NCBI GenBank assembly: GCA_004005435.1
Contig: RZWH01000006.1
Coordinates: forward strand, 62,001-126,000
Source of the DNA: Rhodobacteraceae bacterium CCMM004
GTDB taxonomy: Bacteria; Pseudomonadota; Alphaproteobacteria; Rhodobacterales; Rhodobacteraceae
DNA length: 64,000 bases
Direction of reading: 5' to 3'
Each line of letters starts with the position of its first letter. The stretch's first letter is position 1. The notes beneath the pieces were generated by a model. It was not told the origin of the DNA and made no database searches. It was given only the letters and a program-made list of their open reading frames with translations. The position numbers and the translations under genes were made by a program. Shown one piece after another: positions 63,147 through 64,000 of this stretch.

Positions 63147-64000
63147 ATGGATCGTCTGCCCCCTCTCACTGCGCTTCGGGCGTTCGACGCCGCCGCCCGC
63201 CACATGAGCTTTGCCAAGGCTGCGGCAGAGCTGAACGTGACGCCGGGGGCCCTGAGCTTTCAGATCAAGTCGTTGGAAGAGCACCTTGGTCAGCCCCTGT
63301 TCCGGCGGCTGAACCGCGCGGTGGAGCTGACCGCGGCGGGCCGGGCCCTGGCACCGGGGGCCGCGGCCGGGTTCGAGACGTTGAACGCGGCCTGGCGCGC
63401 CGCCCGCCGCACCGCCAACAGCCGTGCGCTGACCGTCACCGCCGGGCCCGCCTTCACCGCCAAATGGCTGGCGCCGCGTCTCTTCGCCTTCGCCCAGGCG
63501 CATCCCGACATCGAGCTGCGTTTCGTCGCGTCGCTCAGGATCATGGATTTCGAGCGGGACGAGGTGGACCTGGCCATCCGGTTCGGACAGAGCCACGACG
63601 ACGGGCTGTTTTCCCGGCCCATCCTGCGCGAGATCGTCCTGCCGGTGATGGCGCCGGAGCTAGCGGGCGAGATCCGCACCCCCGAGGATCTGGCGCGCGC
63701 GCCGCTGATCGAGCAGACCGACATCCTGTTCCTCGACCCGCCCATCGACTGGCCTGCCTGGTTCCGTGCGGCGGGGCTGACGCCGCCCGTGCCGTCCGGC
63801 CCGCGGTTCAGCCAGGCCGACCATGCGCTCGACGCCGCGGCCGCGGGTGCGGGCGTGGCGCTGGCCCGGTTGTCGCTCGCCTTCGGCCAGTTGCGCGAGG
63901 GGCGGCTGGTCGCGCCCTTCGACATGGCACTGGAGACCGATGCGCAGTTTCGCTTGACCTGTCCGCAGGGCAACGAGGTGCGCCCGGCCGTGCGCGACTT
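63147..64000 (+). CDS. LysR-family transcriptional regulator, GcvA-like (cut by right edge)
   Basis: The first 284 codons of a LysR regulator. The helix-turn-helix is MDRLPPLTALRAFDAAARHMSFAKAAAELNVTPGALSFQIKSLEEHLGQPLFRR, the exact layout of GcvA-like proteins; the effector domain begins at about residue 92 (TVTAGPAFTAKWLAPRLFAFAQAHPDIELRF). The ATG at 63147 is chosen because it starts the conserved part; there is no strong ribosome site. Targets unknown; the small gene on the other strand is a candidate. Confidence 0.92.
   Translation, partial: MDRLPPLTALRAFDAAARHMSFAKAAAELNVTPGALSFQIKSLEEHLGQPLFRRLNRAVELTAAGRALAPGAAAGFETLNAAWRAARRTANSRALTVTAGPAFTAKWLAPRLFAFAQAHPDIELRFVASLRIMDFERDEVDLAIRFGQSHDDGLFSRPILREIVLPVMAPELAGEIRTPEDLARAPLIEQTDILFLDPPIDWPAWFRAAGLTPPVPSGPRFSQADHALDAAAAGAGVALARLSLAFGQLREGRLVAPFDMALETDAQFRLTCPQGNEVRPAVRD

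Overview
The window is a high-GC, densely coded stretch of a bacterial chromosome, most likely from an alphaproteobacterium of the order Rhodobacterales. This rests on the gene families present (CobN-type aerobic cobalamin synthesis, three kinds of TRAP transporter subunit, an XRE-cupin regulator next to gabT, phaA/phaB, a GcvA-like LysR regulator), two FNR/FnrL-like boxes, and structured intergenic repeats of a kind I associate with that order. I see no rRNA, tRNA, CRISPR array, prophage or insertion sequence. Nearly every gene is chromosomal housekeeping or catabolism, arranged in short operons with ATGA/GTGA stop-start overlaps.

Layout. 1-3309: an NADPH-FMN-reductase-like flavoprotein (cut by the left edge), a hemolysin III membrane protein, cobO, a small lipoprotein and an lrgAB pair. 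3310-9785: two TIR-bounded repeats, then the leftward cobalamin/cobalt operon hupE-like > cobW > cobN, headed by a clear cobalamin riboswitch (about 9593-9782). 10062-17139: smc, a secreted YbjN-domain protein, and a compact leftward trio (PLP lyase, DegT/DnrJ aminotransferase, Asp/Glu racemase). 17253-28608: a stress and redox region with a catalytically broken site-2-protease homologue fused to CBS domains, an orphan OmpR-type regulator, a bactofilin-like membrane protein, then usp > nqrABCDEF > apbE > nqrM > CBS protein. FNR-like boxes precede the pseudo-protease gene and the usp-nqr operon. The nqr operon is unusual: NqrB is about 60% of normal length and seems to lack the covalent-FMN segment, and two tandem 122-bp elements sit between nqrC and nqrD.

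28685-34371: a ThDP-dependent enzyme, then genes matching carnitine breakdown (BKACE enzyme and a carnitine dehydrogenase-thioesterase fusion) and a class III aminotransferase. 34579-46506: gabT divergent from a PuuR-like regulator, followed by TAXI-TRAP binding protein, fused TRAP permease, usp, C-N hydrolase, a 913-residue Orn/Lys/Arg-type decarboxylase and an ATP-grasp protein. This set looks like a diamine or amide metabolic system with its own importer and is the best candidate here for undescribed biology. 46499-55423: MarR regulator and divergent cytochrome b561, a C45-type acyltransferase/peptidase, then a second catabolic island (PEP-mutase/isocitrate-lyase-type enzyme, MarR regulator, TRAP DctQ-M-P, alpha/beta hydrolase, thiolase). 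55590-64000: DadA-like oxidase, DUF2252 protein, tag, EAL-domain protein, the polyhydroxybutyrate genes phaA and phaB with a patatin-like hydrolase between them, a 37-residue small protein, and a LysR regulator cut by the right edge.

Two dispersed non-coding signals cross these regions: a 124-125-bp element with 18-bp terminal inverted repeats (four copies and one remnant), and a modular hairpin plus A-rich tail motif. Start codons were chosen by Shine-Dalgarno position and family length. Many long open frames on the opposite strand are artefacts of GC-rich codon use and are left out.
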